A DNA stretch of 47,195 bases. Source: Pseudomonas sp. CBZ-4. GTDB taxonomy: Bacteria; Pseudomonadota; Gammaproteobacteria; Pseudomonadales; Pseudomonadaceae. The stretch is taken from the NCBI RefSeq assembly GCF_000346755.1, contig NZ_ANNV01000163.1, positions 1 to 47,195 on the forward strand. Direction: 5' to 3'. The translations under genes and the position numbers were made by a program. Below are positions 1 to 8,709 of this stretch, piece after piece. The notes beneath the pieces are model-generated. The model did not search any database and had not been told where the DNA came from. It saw only the letters and a list, made by a program, of their open reading frames with translations. Position 1 is the stretch's first letter, and each line of letters opens with the position of its first letter.

Positions 1-28
1 TCAGGCAATGCATTTGTTGCTGACCCAC

Positions 29-57
29 CGCTATCGCAGGCAAGCCAGCTCCCACAG
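29..57. repeat. REP half-site at left edge
   Basis: This is the right-hand arm (ccgctatcgcagg followed by caagccagctcccaca) of the REP doublet that recurs through the window. Its left arm would lie before base 1. It sits just downstream of the ureD stop codon. Confidence 0.85.
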
Positions 58-66
58 TTTTGATCT

Positions 67-900
67 TCATGTGCTCCAGATTCTCGGTGCAATGGCTTCC
101 CGGCCTAGCACTGCCGGGCGTAGCAATTTCCATAAATCAATCAACCATGCCCGTGCCAACAACGCCTCACTGGCCAGGCAGCGGGCAACCAACAGGCCCG
201 GCAATTGGCTCAAGTCGCCGCGAACGGCATGGGGCAGGGCGCGGCAGGTTTCCAGTAATTCAGGGTCAATCTCGCCCGTCAGCAGCAACGTGGCAAACAC
301 CGGTTGCCCATCCAGCCCAATCGGCGAGTCGAGCAAACCATCGGCGCCGACAATGCGCTGGCGCTCGTGCCAGAGCAACTGGCCGTCGCGGCGGATATCC
401 AGCTGGGATTGAAAGTGCCCCAGGTCAAAGCGCTCGCCGCTGGCGGGGCGGCCGAGGGCGACCACGTCCCAGTAGAACAGGTGCGCATCGCCTTGCAGCT
501 CGATGCGGGTGGTGAGTTCGGCCTGGGCCGCGCTGAACACGATGGTTTCCTGGGGCAGCCATTCCAGCGTCGCACCCGCTTCGACCGTGAGGTCAAGCTG
601 CTGGAACGCCGGGCCGCTGGCGCGGTACCACTTGGCCGCGCCGGGGCTGGTCAACTGCGCCCAGGCACCCGCGCCGACGTGGGCGCTGATGTCCAGGCGA
701 TCACCGCCGGCAATCCCGCCGGGCGGGTGCACGATGATGTGCTGGCACACCTCGGGGCCTTCGGCGTACAGGTGCTTTTGCACCCGCAGCGGGCCGAGGT
801 GGCGGCGCATCACCGGGCGCGTGGTGTCGCCGAAACGCGCGTAGCCGAGGTTCAGCTCGGCGTGCCAGCTGGGGGTGAACAGGGCAGAGGGCAGGTTCAT
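67..900 (-). CDS. ureD: Urease accessory protein UreD
   Basis: UreD is a cytoplasmic chaperone that joins UreF and UreG on apo-urease so that nickel can be loaded into the active site. The 277-residue product has the normal family length. It shows the conserved early block HPPGGIAGGD (about residues 57-66) and the following TSPGAAKWYRA segment typical of UreD/UreH. The ATG at 900 is used. The urea transporter urtABCDE is directly upstream on the same strand, with about 30 bp before urtE ends, so transport and urease maturation are probably expressed together. The structural genes ureABC are not in the window and would be expected to the left. Identification is secure. Confidence 0.95.
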   Translation of the reverse strand: MNLPSALFTPSWHAELNLGYARFGDTTRPVMRRHLGPLRVQKHLYAEGPEVCQHIIVHPPGGIAGGDRLDISAHVGAGAWAQLTSPGAAKWYRASGPAFQQLDLTVEAGATLEWLPQETIVFSAAQAELTTRIELQGDAHLFYWDVVALGRPASGERFDLGHFQSQLDIRRDGQLLWHERQRIVGADGLLDSPIGLDGQPVFATLLLTGEIDPELLETCRALPHAVRGDLSQLPGLLVARCLASEALLARAWLIDLWKLLRPAVLGREAIAPRIWST

Positions 901-931
901 GTCGTTGTGCTTATCGTTAGGACGCTACAGA

Positions 932-1630
932 TTAGATCGTAACGAGGCCGCGCACACCCTCGCTCTCCATGTTTTCGCCACGGCCCTGGGCCACAATTTC
1001 GCCTCGGGACATCACCAGGTACTGGTCGGCCAGTTCGGCGGCAAAGTCGTAGAACTGCTCCACCAGCAGGATCGCCATATCGCCACGGGCCGCGAGTTTT
1101 TTGATCACCGCGCCGATCTCCTTGATCACCGACGGCTGGATGCCTTCGGTGGGCTCATCGAGGATCAGCAGGCGTGGCCGGCTGGCCAGCGCGCGGCCAA
1201 TCGCCAACTGTTGCTGCTGGCCGCCGGACAAGTCACCGCCGCGCCGGTGTTTCATTTGCAGCAGCACCGGGAACAGCTCGTAGATAAACGCCGGGACTTC
1301 CTTGGCTTCCGAGCCGGGGAAACGTGCGAGGCCCATCAGCAGGTTTTCTTCCACCGTGAGCCGGCCAAAAATCTCGCGGCCCTGGGGCACGTAGGCGATG
1401 CCGGCGTAGACGCGCTGGTGCGGCTTGAACGTGGTGATGGCCTTGCCTTCCCAGTTCACTGCGCCTTCCTTGGCGGGCAACAGACCCATCAGGCACTTGA
1501 GCAGGGTGGTCTTGCCCACGCCGTTACGGCCGAGCAGGCAGGTGACTTCGCCGACCTTCACGTCAAAAGACAGGCCGCGCAGAATGTGGCTGCCGCCGTA
1601 GTACTGGTGCAATTTGTCGACTTGCAACAT
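932..1630 (-). CDS. urtE: Urea ABC transporter ATP-binding protein UrtE
   Basis: This is the second ATPase of the high-affinity urea importer, related to LivF of branched-chain amino acid transporters. The 232-residue product has a Walker A motif GRNGVGKTT near residue 35, the ABC signature LSGGQQQQLAIGRAL near 135, and Walker B LLILDEPTEG. I chose the ATG at 1630 because GAGG lies 8 nt upstream on the minus strand. A TTG two codons earlier has no such support. It is the last urt gene before ureD. A REP doublet separates it from urtD, which may lower its expression relative to the promoter-proximal genes. Confidence 0.95.
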   Translation of the reverse strand: MLQVDKLHQYYGGSHILRGLSFDVKVGEVTCLLGRNGVGKTTLLKCLMGLLPAKEGAVNWEGKAITTFKPHQRVYAGIAYVPQGREIFGRLTVEENLLMGLARFPGSEAKEVPAFIYELFPVLLQMKHRRGGDLSGGQQQQLAIGRALASRPRLLILDEPTEGIQPSVIKEIGAVIKKLAARGDMAILLVEQFYDFAAELADQYLVMSRGEIVAQGRGENMESEGVRGLVTI

Positions 1631-1671
1631 CTTCAAAACCTCCTCGATCCCCCTGTGGGAACCGGTTCAAA

Positions 1672-1742
1672 TGTGGGAGCTGGCTTGCCTGCGATGGCGG
1701 TGTACCTGATGCACCGCTATCGCAGGCAAGCCAGCTCCCACA
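1672..1742. repeat. REP doublet (REPIN-like) between urtD and urtE
   Basis: Two inverted REP arms (tgtgggagctggcttgcc and its reverse complement) enclose a short spacer, so the transcript can fold into a long hairpin. It lies inside the urt operon. Confidence 0.92.
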
Positions 1743-1762
1743 TAAAGCAGTCCGTGTCTGGG

Positions 1763-2584
1763 TTAGCGACCGAGATAGACTTCGATCACCCGCTCGTTTT
1801 CCTGCACCTGCTCCAACGACCCTTCAGCCAGCACGCTGCCCTGGTGCAACACGGTCACATGGTCGGCAATCGCGCCGACAAAGCCCATGTCGTGCTCCAC
1901 CACCATCAACGAGTGCTTGCCCGCCAGGCGCTTGAACAGGTCGGCGGTGAATTCGGTTTCGGCGTCGGTCATGCCCGCCACCGGTTCGTCCAGCAGCAAC
2001 AGTTGCGGGTCTTGCATCAGCAGCATGCCGATTTCCAGGAACTGCTTCTGCCCGTGGGACAACAAGCCGGCCGGGCGCTGTACCGAGGCGGTCAGGCGGA
2101 TGGTGTCGAGGACTTCGTCGATGCGGTCCTTCTGCTCGCCACTCAGGCGCGCGCGCAGGCTGGCCCACACGGACTTGTCGGTCTTCTGCGCCAGCTCCAG
2201 GTTTTCGAACACGCTGAGGGCTTCGAACACCGTGGGTTTCTGGAACTTGCGGCCGATGCCGGCCTGGGCGATCTGCACTTCGCTCATGCCGGTGAGGTCG
2301 AGGTTTTCGCCAAACCAGGCGGTGCCATGGCTGGGCCGGGTCTTGCCGGTGATCACGTCCATCAGCGTGGTCTTGCCCGCGCCGTTGGGGCCGATGATGC
2401 AGCGCAACTCGCCCACGCCGATGTACAGGTTCAAGTTGTTGAGGGCCTTGAACCCGTCGAAGCTGACGCTGATGTCTTCCAGGGTCAGGATGGTGCCGTG
2501 GCGCGTGTTCAGGCCCTTGCCGGCGGCCTGGCCAATACCGATGGCATCGCGGCCGCTGCCGGCGTCGAAAATAGGTTCCAGCAT
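1763..2584 (-). CDS. urtD: Urea ABC transporter ATP-binding protein UrtD
   Basis: This is the first ATPase of the urea importer (LivG-like), pairing with UrtE under the UrtB/UrtC permeases. The 273-residue product carries Walker A GPNGAGKTT near residue 56, an ABC signature LSHGQKQFLEIG, and Walker B LLLLDEPVAG followed by the H-loop VVEHD. The signature is LSHGQ rather than LSGGQ, as is usual in UrtD. Two starts are possible: an ATG at 2596 overlapping the urtC stop as ATGA, and the ATG at 2584 preceded by GAGG at 6 nt. The second has the better ribosome site and is used here. Confidence 0.94.
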   Translation of the reverse strand: MLEPIFDAGSGRDAIGIGQAAGKGLNTRHGTILTLEDISVSFDGFKALNNLNLYIGVGELRCIIGPNGAGKTTLMDVITGKTRPSHGTAWFGENLDLTGMSEVQIAQAGIGRKFQKPTVFEALSVFENLELAQKTDKSVWASLRARLSGEQKDRIDEVLDTIRLTASVQRPAGLLSHGQKQFLEIGMLLMQDPQLLLLDEPVAGMTDAETEFTADLFKRLAGKHSLMVVEHDMGFVGAIADHVTVLHQGSVLAEGSLEQVQENERVIEVYLGR

Positions 2585-2592
2585 GACGTTCC

Positions 2593-3660
2593 TCATTTCT
2601 TCAGCAGCCCGATCACGCCCTTGGGCAGGTACAGGGTGACGATGATGAACAGCGCCCCCAGGAAGAACAGCCAGTATTCCGGGAAGGCCACGGTGAACCA
2701 GCTCTTCATGCCATTGACCACGCCGGCGCCGAGCAGCGGGCCGATCAACGTGCCGCGCCCGCCGAGGGCGACCCACACGGCGGCTTCGATGGAGTTGGTC
2801 GGCGACATCTCACTGGGGTTGATAATGCCCACCTGCGGCACATACAACGCCCCGGCCAAACCACACAGCACCGCGCTCAACACCCACACGAACAGCTTGA
2901 AACCACGCGGGTCGTAGCCACAGAACATCAGGCGGTTCTCCGCATCGCGCAGCGCCGTCAGCACGCGGCCGAACTTGCTTTGCGCCAGGCGCCAGCCGAT
3001 GTACAGGCTCGTCACCAGCAGCAACACCGTCGCGACAAACAGCACCGCCCGCGTCCCCGGTTCGGTGATGCCAAAACCGAGGATGCTGCGGAAATTGGTG
3101 AAGCCGTTATTGCCGCCAAAACCGGTCTCGTTCCTGAAGAACAACAGCATCCCGGCAAAGGTCAGGGCCTGGGTCATGATCGAGAAATACACGCCCTTGA
3201 TCCGCGAGCGGAAGGCGAAGAAGCCGAACACCAGCGCCAGCAGACCCGGGGCCAATACCACCAGGCACATGGCCCAGAGGAAGTGTTCGGTGCCGACCCA
3301 ATACCACGGCAGTTCGGTCCACGACAAAAAGGTCATGAACGCCGGCAGCTCATCGCCGGACGCCTGGCGCATCAGGTACATACCCATCGCATAGCCGCCG
3401 AGGGCGAAGAACAAACCGTGGCCGAGGGACAACATCCCCGCATAGCCCCACACCAAATCCAGGGCGAGGGCGACGATGGCGTAGCAGAGGATCTTGCCCA
3501 CCAGCGTCAGCGTGTAGGCCGAGATATGAAAGGCGCTGTCGGCCGGCAGCAGCGACAGCAACGGCAGCGCCAGCAGCAGGATCAGGATCACCCCACCCAC
3601 GGCGATTGTCACTTTGGGGCCGGCCTTTTGCGCGGCCGTGAGCATCAATGGCTGGTTCAT
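2593..3660 (-). CDS. urtC: Urea ABC transporter permease UrtC
   Basis: UrtC is one of two inner-membrane permeases of the urea importer, of the LivM family. The 355-residue product is strongly hydrophobic throughout, with roughly nine to ten candidate membrane segments. It contains the family motif LVWGYAGMLSLGHGLFFALGG (shown here as its start LVWGYAG and SLGHG) near residues 68-88. Its ATG shares one base with the urtB stop (TGATG), pointing to translational coupling. The C-terminus ends in the short loop YLPKGVIGLLKK common to the family. Confidence 0.95.
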   Translation of the reverse strand: MNQPLMLTAAQKAGPKVTIAVGGVILILLLALPLLSLLPADSAFHISAYTLTLVGKILCYAIVALALDLVWGYAGMLSLGHGLFFALGGYAMGMYLMRQASGDELPAFMTFLSWTELPWYWVGTEHFLWAMCLVVLAPGLLALVFGFFAFRSRIKGVYFSIMTQALTFAGMLLFFRNETGFGGNNGFTNFRSILGFGITEPGTRAVLFVATVLLLVTSLYIGWRLAQSKFGRVLTALRDAENRLMFCGYDPRGFKLFVWVLSAVLCGLAGALYVPQVGIINPSEMSPTNSIEAAVWVALGGRGTLIGPLLGAGVVNGMKSWFTVAFPEYWLFFLGALFIIVTLYLPKGVIGLLKK

Positions 3661-5162
3661 CAGTCGATCACCCGTCCTTTCAGTGCGAAGAGTCCTTGCG
3701 GGCGTTTCTGGATAAACAGAATGATCAGCGCGAGGATCAGGATCTTGCCGAGCACGGCGCCGATCTGCGGTTCGAGAATCTTGTTGGCGATGCCCAAACC
3801 GAACGCAGCCATGACGCTACCGGCCAATTGGCCGACGCCGCCGAGCACCACCACCAGAAACGAGTCGATGATGTAGCTCTGGCCCAGGTCCGGGCCGACG
3901 TTGCCGATCTGGCTCAGCGCGACGCCGCCCAAACCGGCGATGCCGGAACCGAGGCCAAACGCGAGCATGTCCACCCGCCCGGTGGGCACGCCGCAGCACG
4001 CCGCCATGTTGCGGTTCTGGGTCACGGCGCGCACGTTGAGGCCCAGGCGCGTCTTGTTCAGCAGCAGCCAGGTCAGCACCACCACGCACAGCGCAAACGC
4101 GATGATGACGATGCGGTTATACGGCAGCACCAGGTTGGGCAGCACTTGAATGCCGCCGGACAGCCAGGCGGGGTTGGACACTTCGACGTTCTGCGCACCG
4201 AACACCAAACGCACCAGCTGGATCAGCATCAGGCTGATGCCCCAGGTGGCGAGCAGGGTTTCCAGTGGCCGGCCATACAGGTGACGAATCACCGTGCGCT
4301 CCAGTGCCATGCCGATGGCGGCGGTGACAAAAAACGCCACTGGCAGCGCGATCAGCGGGTAGAACTCGATGGCCTGCGGCACATAACGCTGCATGAGCAT
4401 CTGCACGACATAGGTGGAGTAGGCACCGAGCATCAGCATCTCGCCATGGGCCATGTTGATCACGCCGAGCAGGCCGAAGGTGATCGCCAGACCCAGGGCC
4501 GCGAGCAGCAGGATCGAGCCCAGGGACATGCCGCTGAAGGCCTGGCCGAGGATCTCGCCGACCATCAACTTGCGCTTGACCTGGGCCAGGCTGGTTTCGG
4601 CGGCGGTGTGCACGGCGGCGTCGGTTTCCACGCCGGGGGCGAGCAAGGCTTCCAGGCGCGTGCGGGCCAGCGGGTCGCCGGTGTTGCCGAGCAAACGCAC
4701 GGCGGCGAGGCGCACGGCCGGGTCGCTGTCCACCAGTTGCAGGTTGGCCAGGGCCAGGCTGAGGGCGGTGTGCACGTCCTCATCGGTCTCGCTGGCGACC
4801 TGCTGGTCGAGGAATTTCAATTGCGCGGGTTGCGCGGTTTTTTGCAGGGTTTGCGCAGCGGTCAGGCGCACCTTAGGATCGGCGGCGAGCAATTGCTGGC
4901 TGGCGCGGACGTTGTCGATCAGGCCGCGCAGGCGGTTGTTCAGGCGCACGGTCCTGGTTTCGCCGTTGAGCGTGAGTTGGCCTTGTTGCAGGGCGTCCAC
5001 CAGCTCGATGCGCGCCGGGTCGGGCTGGGCAGCCCAGTCTTGCAAAAGCTTGGCTTGTTGCGCCGGGTTGGCGGCGAGGAAATCTTCGGCGTCGCTGGCG
5101 TGTGCGGCGAAAGGCAGCAACAGCAGGGCGGCGAGGATGAAGCGGTACAGGGCAGTGGGCAT
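3660..5162 (-). CDS. urtB: Urea ABC transporter permease UrtB
   Basis: UrtB is the LivH-type permease of the urea importer. At 500 residues it is much longer than LivH. The first 23 or so residues look like a signal peptide ending AHA. A soluble, Ala/Gln-rich region follows to about residue 205 and is predicted to be periplasmic. The membrane permease domain follows, with a motif MAHGEMLMLGAY near residue 238. This long N-terminal extension is a known feature of proteobacterial UrtB. A REP doublet lies between this gene and urtA, so urtB depends on readthrough past a hairpin. Confidence 0.95.
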   Translation of the reverse strand: MPTALYRFILAALLLLPFAAHASDAEDFLAANPAQQAKLLQDWAAQPDPARIELVDALQQGQLTLNGETRTVRLNNRLRGLIDNVRASQQLLAADPKVRLTAAQTLQKTAQPAQLKFLDQQVASETDEDVHTALSLALANLQLVDSDPAVRLAAVRLLGNTGDPLARTRLEALLAPGVETDAAVHTAAETSLAQVKRKLMVGEILGQAFSGMSLGSILLLAALGLAITFGLLGVINMAHGEMLMLGAYSTYVVQMLMQRYVPQAIEFYPLIALPVAFFVTAAIGMALERTVIRHLYGRPLETLLATWGISLMLIQLVRLVFGAQNVEVSNPAWLSGGIQVLPNLVLPYNRIVIIAFALCVVVLTWLLLNKTRLGLNVRAVTQNRNMAACCGVPTGRVDMLAFGLGSGIAGLGGVALSQIGNVGPDLGQSYIIDSFLVVVLGGVGQLAGSVMAAFGLGIANKILEPQIGAVLGKILILALIILFIQKRPQGLFALKGRVID

Positions 5163-5186
5163 AGTCTTGGGCCTTGCTCAAACTAA

Positions 5187-5265
5187 TGTGGGAGCTGGCT
5201 TGCCTGCGATGGCGGCGACTCGGTGTGCCTGATGCACCGCTATCGCAGGCAAGCCAGCTCCCACA
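5187..5265. repeat. REP doublet between urtA and urtB
   Basis: A pair of inverted REP arms with a spacer of about 25 bp, inside the urt operon. In the mRNA it should form a stem that can protect the upstream urtA message and attenuate readthrough. Confidence 0.92.
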
Positions 5266-5302
5266 GGGATCGTGTCGGCCTCACGTGCCGACACCCCTCG
5301 GA

Positions 5303-6568
5303 TCAGTTGCTCTTGACGGCGTAATCCGGCTTCTTGTCATTGCCCGGAATGTACGGGCTCCACGGCTGTGCACGGATCGGCTCATTGGTCTGCCACACCA
5401 CCGAGAACTGCCCATCGGCCTGGATCTCGCCGATCATCACCGGCTTGTGCAGGTGGTGGTTGGTCTTGTCCATGGTCAGGGTGAAGCCCGACGGCGCGGC
5501 AAACGTCTGCCCGCCCAGCGCTTCACGCACTTTGTCGACGTCGGTGGACTTGGCTTTCTCCGCCGCCTGCGCCCACATGTGGATGCCCACGTAGGTGGCT
5601 TCCATCGGGTCGTTGGTCACGGCCTTGTCGGCGCCCGGCAGGTTGTGTTTCTTCGCGTAGGCTTTCCAGTCGGCGACGAATTTCTTGTTCACTGGGTTCT
5701 CCACCGACTGGAAGTAGTTCCAGGCGGCGAGGTTGCCCACCAGCGGCTTGGTGTCGATGCCGCGCAGTTCTTCTTCGCCCACGGAGAAGGCCACCACCGG
5801 TACGTCGGTGGCTTTCAGGCCCTGGTTGGCCAGTTCCTTGTAGAACGGCACGTTGGAGTCGCCGTTGACGGTGGAGATCAGGGCGGTCTTGCCGCCGGCG
5901 GAGAATTTCTTGATGTTGGCGACGATGGTCTGGTAATCGGCGTGGCCGAACGGGGTGTAGACCTCTTCGATATCTTTATCCGCCACGCCTTTGGAATGCA
6001 GGAACGCGCGCAGGATCTTGTTGGTGGTGCGCGGGTACACGTAGTCGGTGCCCAACAGGAAGAAGCGCTTGGCGCTGCCGCCTTCTTCGCTCATCAGGTA
6101 TTCCACGGCCGGGATGGCTTGCTGGTTCGGCGCTGCGCCGGTGTAGAACACGTTCGGCGACATCTCTTCGCCTTCGTATTGCACCGGGTAGAACAGCAGG
6201 CCGTTGAGTTCTTCAAACACCGGCAACACCGATTTGCGCGACACCGAGGTCCAGCAGCCGAACACCACGGCGACCTTGTCCTGGGTCAGCAACTGCCGGC
6301 CTTTCTCGGCAAACAGCGGCCAGTTCGACGCCGGGTCGACGACCACCGGTTCGAGCATCTTGCCGTTCACCCCGCCCTTGGCGTTGATCTCGTCGATGGT
6401 CATCAGCGCCATGTCTTTGAGCGACGTTTCGGAGATGGCCATGGTCCCGGACAGCGAATGCAGGATGCCGACCTTGATGGTCTCGGCGGCCTGGATCGTC
6501 CAGGTCATGCCCATGGCGGCAATGGATGCCGAGAGAGTGAAAGCCTTGATCAAGCTGCGACGCTTCAT
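5303..6568 (-). CDS. urtA: Urea ABC transporter substrate-binding protein UrtA
   Basis: UrtA is the periplasmic urea receptor that delivers urea to UrtBC. The 421-residue product starts with KRRSLIKAF and a hydrophobic stretch ending in QAAET, which fits a twin-arginine type signal peptide. The mature part begins IKVGILHSLSGTMAISE, the usual opening of the type-1 (LivJ-like) binding fold, and the remainder matches UrtA in length and character. It is the first gene of the operon, 56 bp downstream of a sigma-54 type promoter. Being first and followed by a REP hairpin suits the high stoichiometry a binding protein needs. Confidence 0.96.
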   Translation of the reverse strand: MKRRSLIKAFTLSASIAAMGMTWTIQAAETIKVGILHSLSGTMAISETSLKDMALMTIDEINAKGGVNGKMLEPVVVDPASNWPLFAEKGRQLLTQDKVAVVFGCWTSVSRKSVLPVFEELNGLLFYPVQYEGEEMSPNVFYTGAAPNQQAIPAVEYLMSEEGGSAKRFFLLGTDYVYPRTTNKILRAFLHSKGVADKDIEEVYTPFGHADYQTIVANIKKFSAGGKTALISTVNGDSNVPFYKELANQGLKATDVPVVAFSVGEEELRGIDTKPLVGNLAAWNYFQSVENPVNKKFVADWKAYAKKHNLPGADKAVTNDPMEATYVGIHMWAQAAEKAKSTDVDKVREALGGQTFAAPSGFTLTMDKTNHHLHKPVMIGEIQADGQFSVVWQTNEPIRAQPWSPYIPGNDKKPDYAVKSN

Positions 6569-6624
6569 GGTGCAATCTCCGAGAACTCAACATTGTTATG
6601 AGGGGTGCAAGTCGAGGAGGTGAT

Positions 6625-6640
6625 TGCAAGCGCTGTGCCT
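6625..6640 (-). promoter_or_regulatory. Sigma-54 (RpoN) promoter of urtABCDE
   Basis: On the minus strand the site reads AGGCACAGCGCTTGCA. This matches the RpoN consensus TGGCACGNNNNTTGCW at the invariant GG and GC, which are correctly 12 bases apart. Transcription would start near 6613, leaving a leader of about 45 nt before urtA. Confidence 0.8.
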
Positions 6641-6692
6641 AGTCGGGAAACGGCATGAAATGGTCGTTTCGCCCGGGGCGACGAGGGGTTGG

Positions 6693-6709
6693 CGCACCAT
6701 GAAATGGCA
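6693..6709. promoter_or_regulatory. Possible NtrC-binding site upstream of urtA
   Basis: On the minus strand a 17-bp stretch starts TGCC and ends GGTGCG. It fits the NtrC dyad TGCACC-N5-GGTGCA at 8 of 12 specified positions. It lies about 80-95 bp upstream of the predicted sigma-54 start, a usual distance for an enhancer. The match is partial, so this is a candidate only. Confidence 0.4.
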
Positions 6710-6754
6710 AGCCGGGCTGCCAGGTGCGCCGCTGTGCGCTACAACGGGGCGCGT

Positions 6755-7765
6755 TCAGCGCTTGCGCATCAGGCCGATAAAAAACAGCCCGCCGATGGCC
6801 GCCGTGGCCACGCCGATGGGCAGGTCTTCGGGGGCGATCAGGGTGCGTGCGGCCACGTCCACCCACACCAGGAACAGGCTGCCCAGCAGCGCACACACCG
6901 GCAACAAACGGCGATGTTCGGCGCCCACCAGACGCCGCGCGATGTGCGGGATCATCAGCCCGACAAAGCCGATGGAGCCGCTGATGGACACCAATACACC
7001 GGTCATCAGCGAGGCCACCAGGAACACCTTCAAACGCACCGTGCGGGCGTTGATACCGAGGGTCACGGCGGTTTGCTCGCCGGCCATCAGGGCGTTGAGC
7101 GGGCGGGCCATGCCGACCAGCACCAGCAGCCCCAGCAGCACCGTCGCGGTGGGGATCGCCAGCAGTTCCCAGCGCGCCAGGCCCAGGCCGCCGAGCATCC
7201 AGAACATCACCGCCGACGCGGCGCGATGGTCGCCCATGAACAGCAACAGATTGGCCGCTGCCATCATCACAAACGACACCGCCACGCCGCACAGCAGCAG
7301 GCGATCACTCTCCAGGCGGCCATTGCGGCTGGCCACCGCCAGCACCACCAGCATGCTTGCCAACGCGCCGATGAAGGCGGCGATGGGCAAGGTCAGCAGG
7401 CCGACGATTTCACCCACGTGCAGCACCACGATCACTGCGCCCAAAGTGGCACCGGACGTGACGCCCAGCAGGTGCGGATCAGCCAGCGGATTGCGCGTGA
7501 CGGCCTGCAACACCGCGCCAATCAAGGCCAACCCGGCGCCGACCAACGCGCCCAGCAACATGCGCGGCACGCGAATCAGCCAGACGATATGTTCCTGCCC
7601 CGCCGGCCAATTCACCTCGCCGATGCCAAAGGCCTTGTGCAGCATGATCCGCCACACCACGTCCACCGGCACCCGCGCCGGTCCAAAGCCCAGCGAGAGG
7701 ACGCAGGACACCAGCAACAGCGCAGCCAGGGCCGCGAGCAACAAGGCATAGCGACGGCTGATCAT
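6755..7765 (-). CDS. FecCD-type metal/metallophore ABC transporter permease
   Basis: This is an inner-membrane permease of the FecCD/BtuC family. The 336-residue product has about ten hydrophobic segments. It contains the typical block NPLADPHLLGVTSGA (about residues 94-108) and, further on, SGSIGFVGLMIPHIAR near 240-255, which contacts the ATPase. It overlaps the binding-protein gene by 4 bp (ATGA) and is the last gene of a receptor-ATPase-binding protein-permease unit. From the upstream Zur-like box and the remembered likeness to P. aeruginosa PA2911-PA2914, I infer a role in zinc or zinc-metallophore uptake. By sequence alone, iron-siderophore uptake is the alternative. Confidence 0.88.
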   Translation of the reverse strand: MISRRYALLLAALAALLLVSCVLSLGFGPARVPVDVVWRIMLHKAFGIGEVNWPAGQEHIVWLIRVPRMLLGALVGAGLALIGAVLQAVTRNPLADPHLLGVTSGATLGAVIVVLHVGEIVGLLTLPIAAFIGALASMLVVLAVASRNGRLESDRLLLCGVAVSFVMMAAANLLLFMGDHRAASAVMFWMLGGLGLARWELLAIPTATVLLGLLVLVGMARPLNALMAGEQTAVTLGINARTVRLKVFLVASLMTGVLVSISGSIGFVGLMIPHIARRLVGAEHRRLLPVCALLGSLFLVWVDVAARTLIAPEDLPIGVATAAIGGLFFIGLMRKR

Positions 7766-8709
7766 TCGCCGTGGAACCCCTTGGCCAGCGTCTCGACGGC
7801 CAGCACGTTGTCGATGCCCGGCGTGGCCTGCACATACGGGATCACGATAAAGCGCTGGTTCTTGATCGCATCCACGCCTTGCAATGCGGGGCTGTTCAGC
7901 AGAAACGCCTGTTTCTGCTCGGCGGTGATTTCGCTGTAATCGACGATCACGATCACCTGCGGGTTGCGCTCTACCACGGTTTCCCAGTTGACGCGGGTCC
8001 AGCTGGCGTCCACGTCATCGAGGATATTGCGCCCACCGGCCGCCGCGATCAGCGCCTGGGGCATGCCCAGGCGGCCGGAGGTCATGGCGCGGTCTTCGCC
8101 GCTGTCGTAGAGGAACACGCGGGGTTTATCGGCCGGCAGGTCTTTTTGCACCTCATCGACCTGGGCCTGCATCTGCGCGATCAGGGTGTTGGCGCGGTCT
8201 TGCACGTCGAAGATCCTGCCCAGGTTGCGCAGGTCGTTATAGGTGTCCTCCAGTGTCGCGGCCGGGCGCTTCATCACGAAGGCGCAGGATTCGGTCAGCT
8301 CGTACACGTTGATGCCCAAGGGTTGCAGCGTGGCTGGCGTGAGGTCGCCGCCGACGCGCATGCCGTAGTCCCAGCCGGCGAAGAAGAAATCCACGTTGGC
8401 GTTGAGCAGGGTTTCTACCGAGGGATATTTGCTCGCCAGTTCCGGCAAACCGTCGAGGGTATTGGCCATTTCCGGCGTCACCGACTTCCAGCCGGTCACG
8501 CCGCTGTAGCCGGCCATGCGCGGCTTGAGGCCGAGGGCGAGCATCATCTGGGTCATGTTGATGTCGTGGCTGACCGCGTGCTTGGGCGCTTCCTGAAAGG
8601 TTACGTCGCGGTTGCAGCTTTTGACGGTGACCGGGTAATGGGTGGCCTCGGCGAAGGCTTCAGCGGCACCGGACAACAGGGCTACAGCCAGCAGGGAACG
8701 CAGGATCAT
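7762..8709 (-). CDS. Periplasmic metal/metallophore-binding protein (ABC transporter)
   Basis: This is a helical-backbone (TroA/BtuF-like, class III) periplasmic binding protein of 315 residues. A signal peptide of about 21 residues ends near AFAEA. The start of the mature protein has the pattern of this fold (VTFQEAPKHAVSHDINMTQMM), with long inter-lobe helices further on. Two cysteines (one in VKSCNRD near residue 33, one in ESCAFVMKRP near the middle) could form a disulfide. It overlaps its neighbours by ATGA at both ends, so it is translationally coupled to ATPase and permease. The substrate is inferred only from context (zinc-starvation type operator upstream of the receptor). A vitamin B12 role was considered because cobalamin genes are nearby, but nothing in the sequence shows it. 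Confidence 0.85.
   Translation of the reverse strand: MILRSLLAVALLSGAAEAFAEATHYPVTVKSCNRDVTFQEAPKHAVSHDINMTQMMLALGLKPRMAGYSGVTGWKSVTPEMANTLDGLPELASKYPSVETLLNANVDFFFAGWDYGMRVGGDLTPATLQPLGINVYELTESCAFVMKRPAATLEDTYNDLRNLGRIFDVQDRANTLIAQMQAQVDEVQKDLPADKPRVFLYDSGEDRAMTSGRLGMPQALIAAAGGRNILDDVDASWTRVNWETVVERNPQVIVIVDYSEITAEQKQAFLLNSPALQGVDAIKNQRFIVIPYVQATPGIDNVLAVETLAKGFHGE

Noticed and set aside
875..2917. Long plus-strand open frame across the urt ATPase genes
   Set aside because: It lies antisense to urtC, urtD and urtE, is His/Gln-rich with no domain, and includes REP sequence. It is a GC-rich shadow frame.
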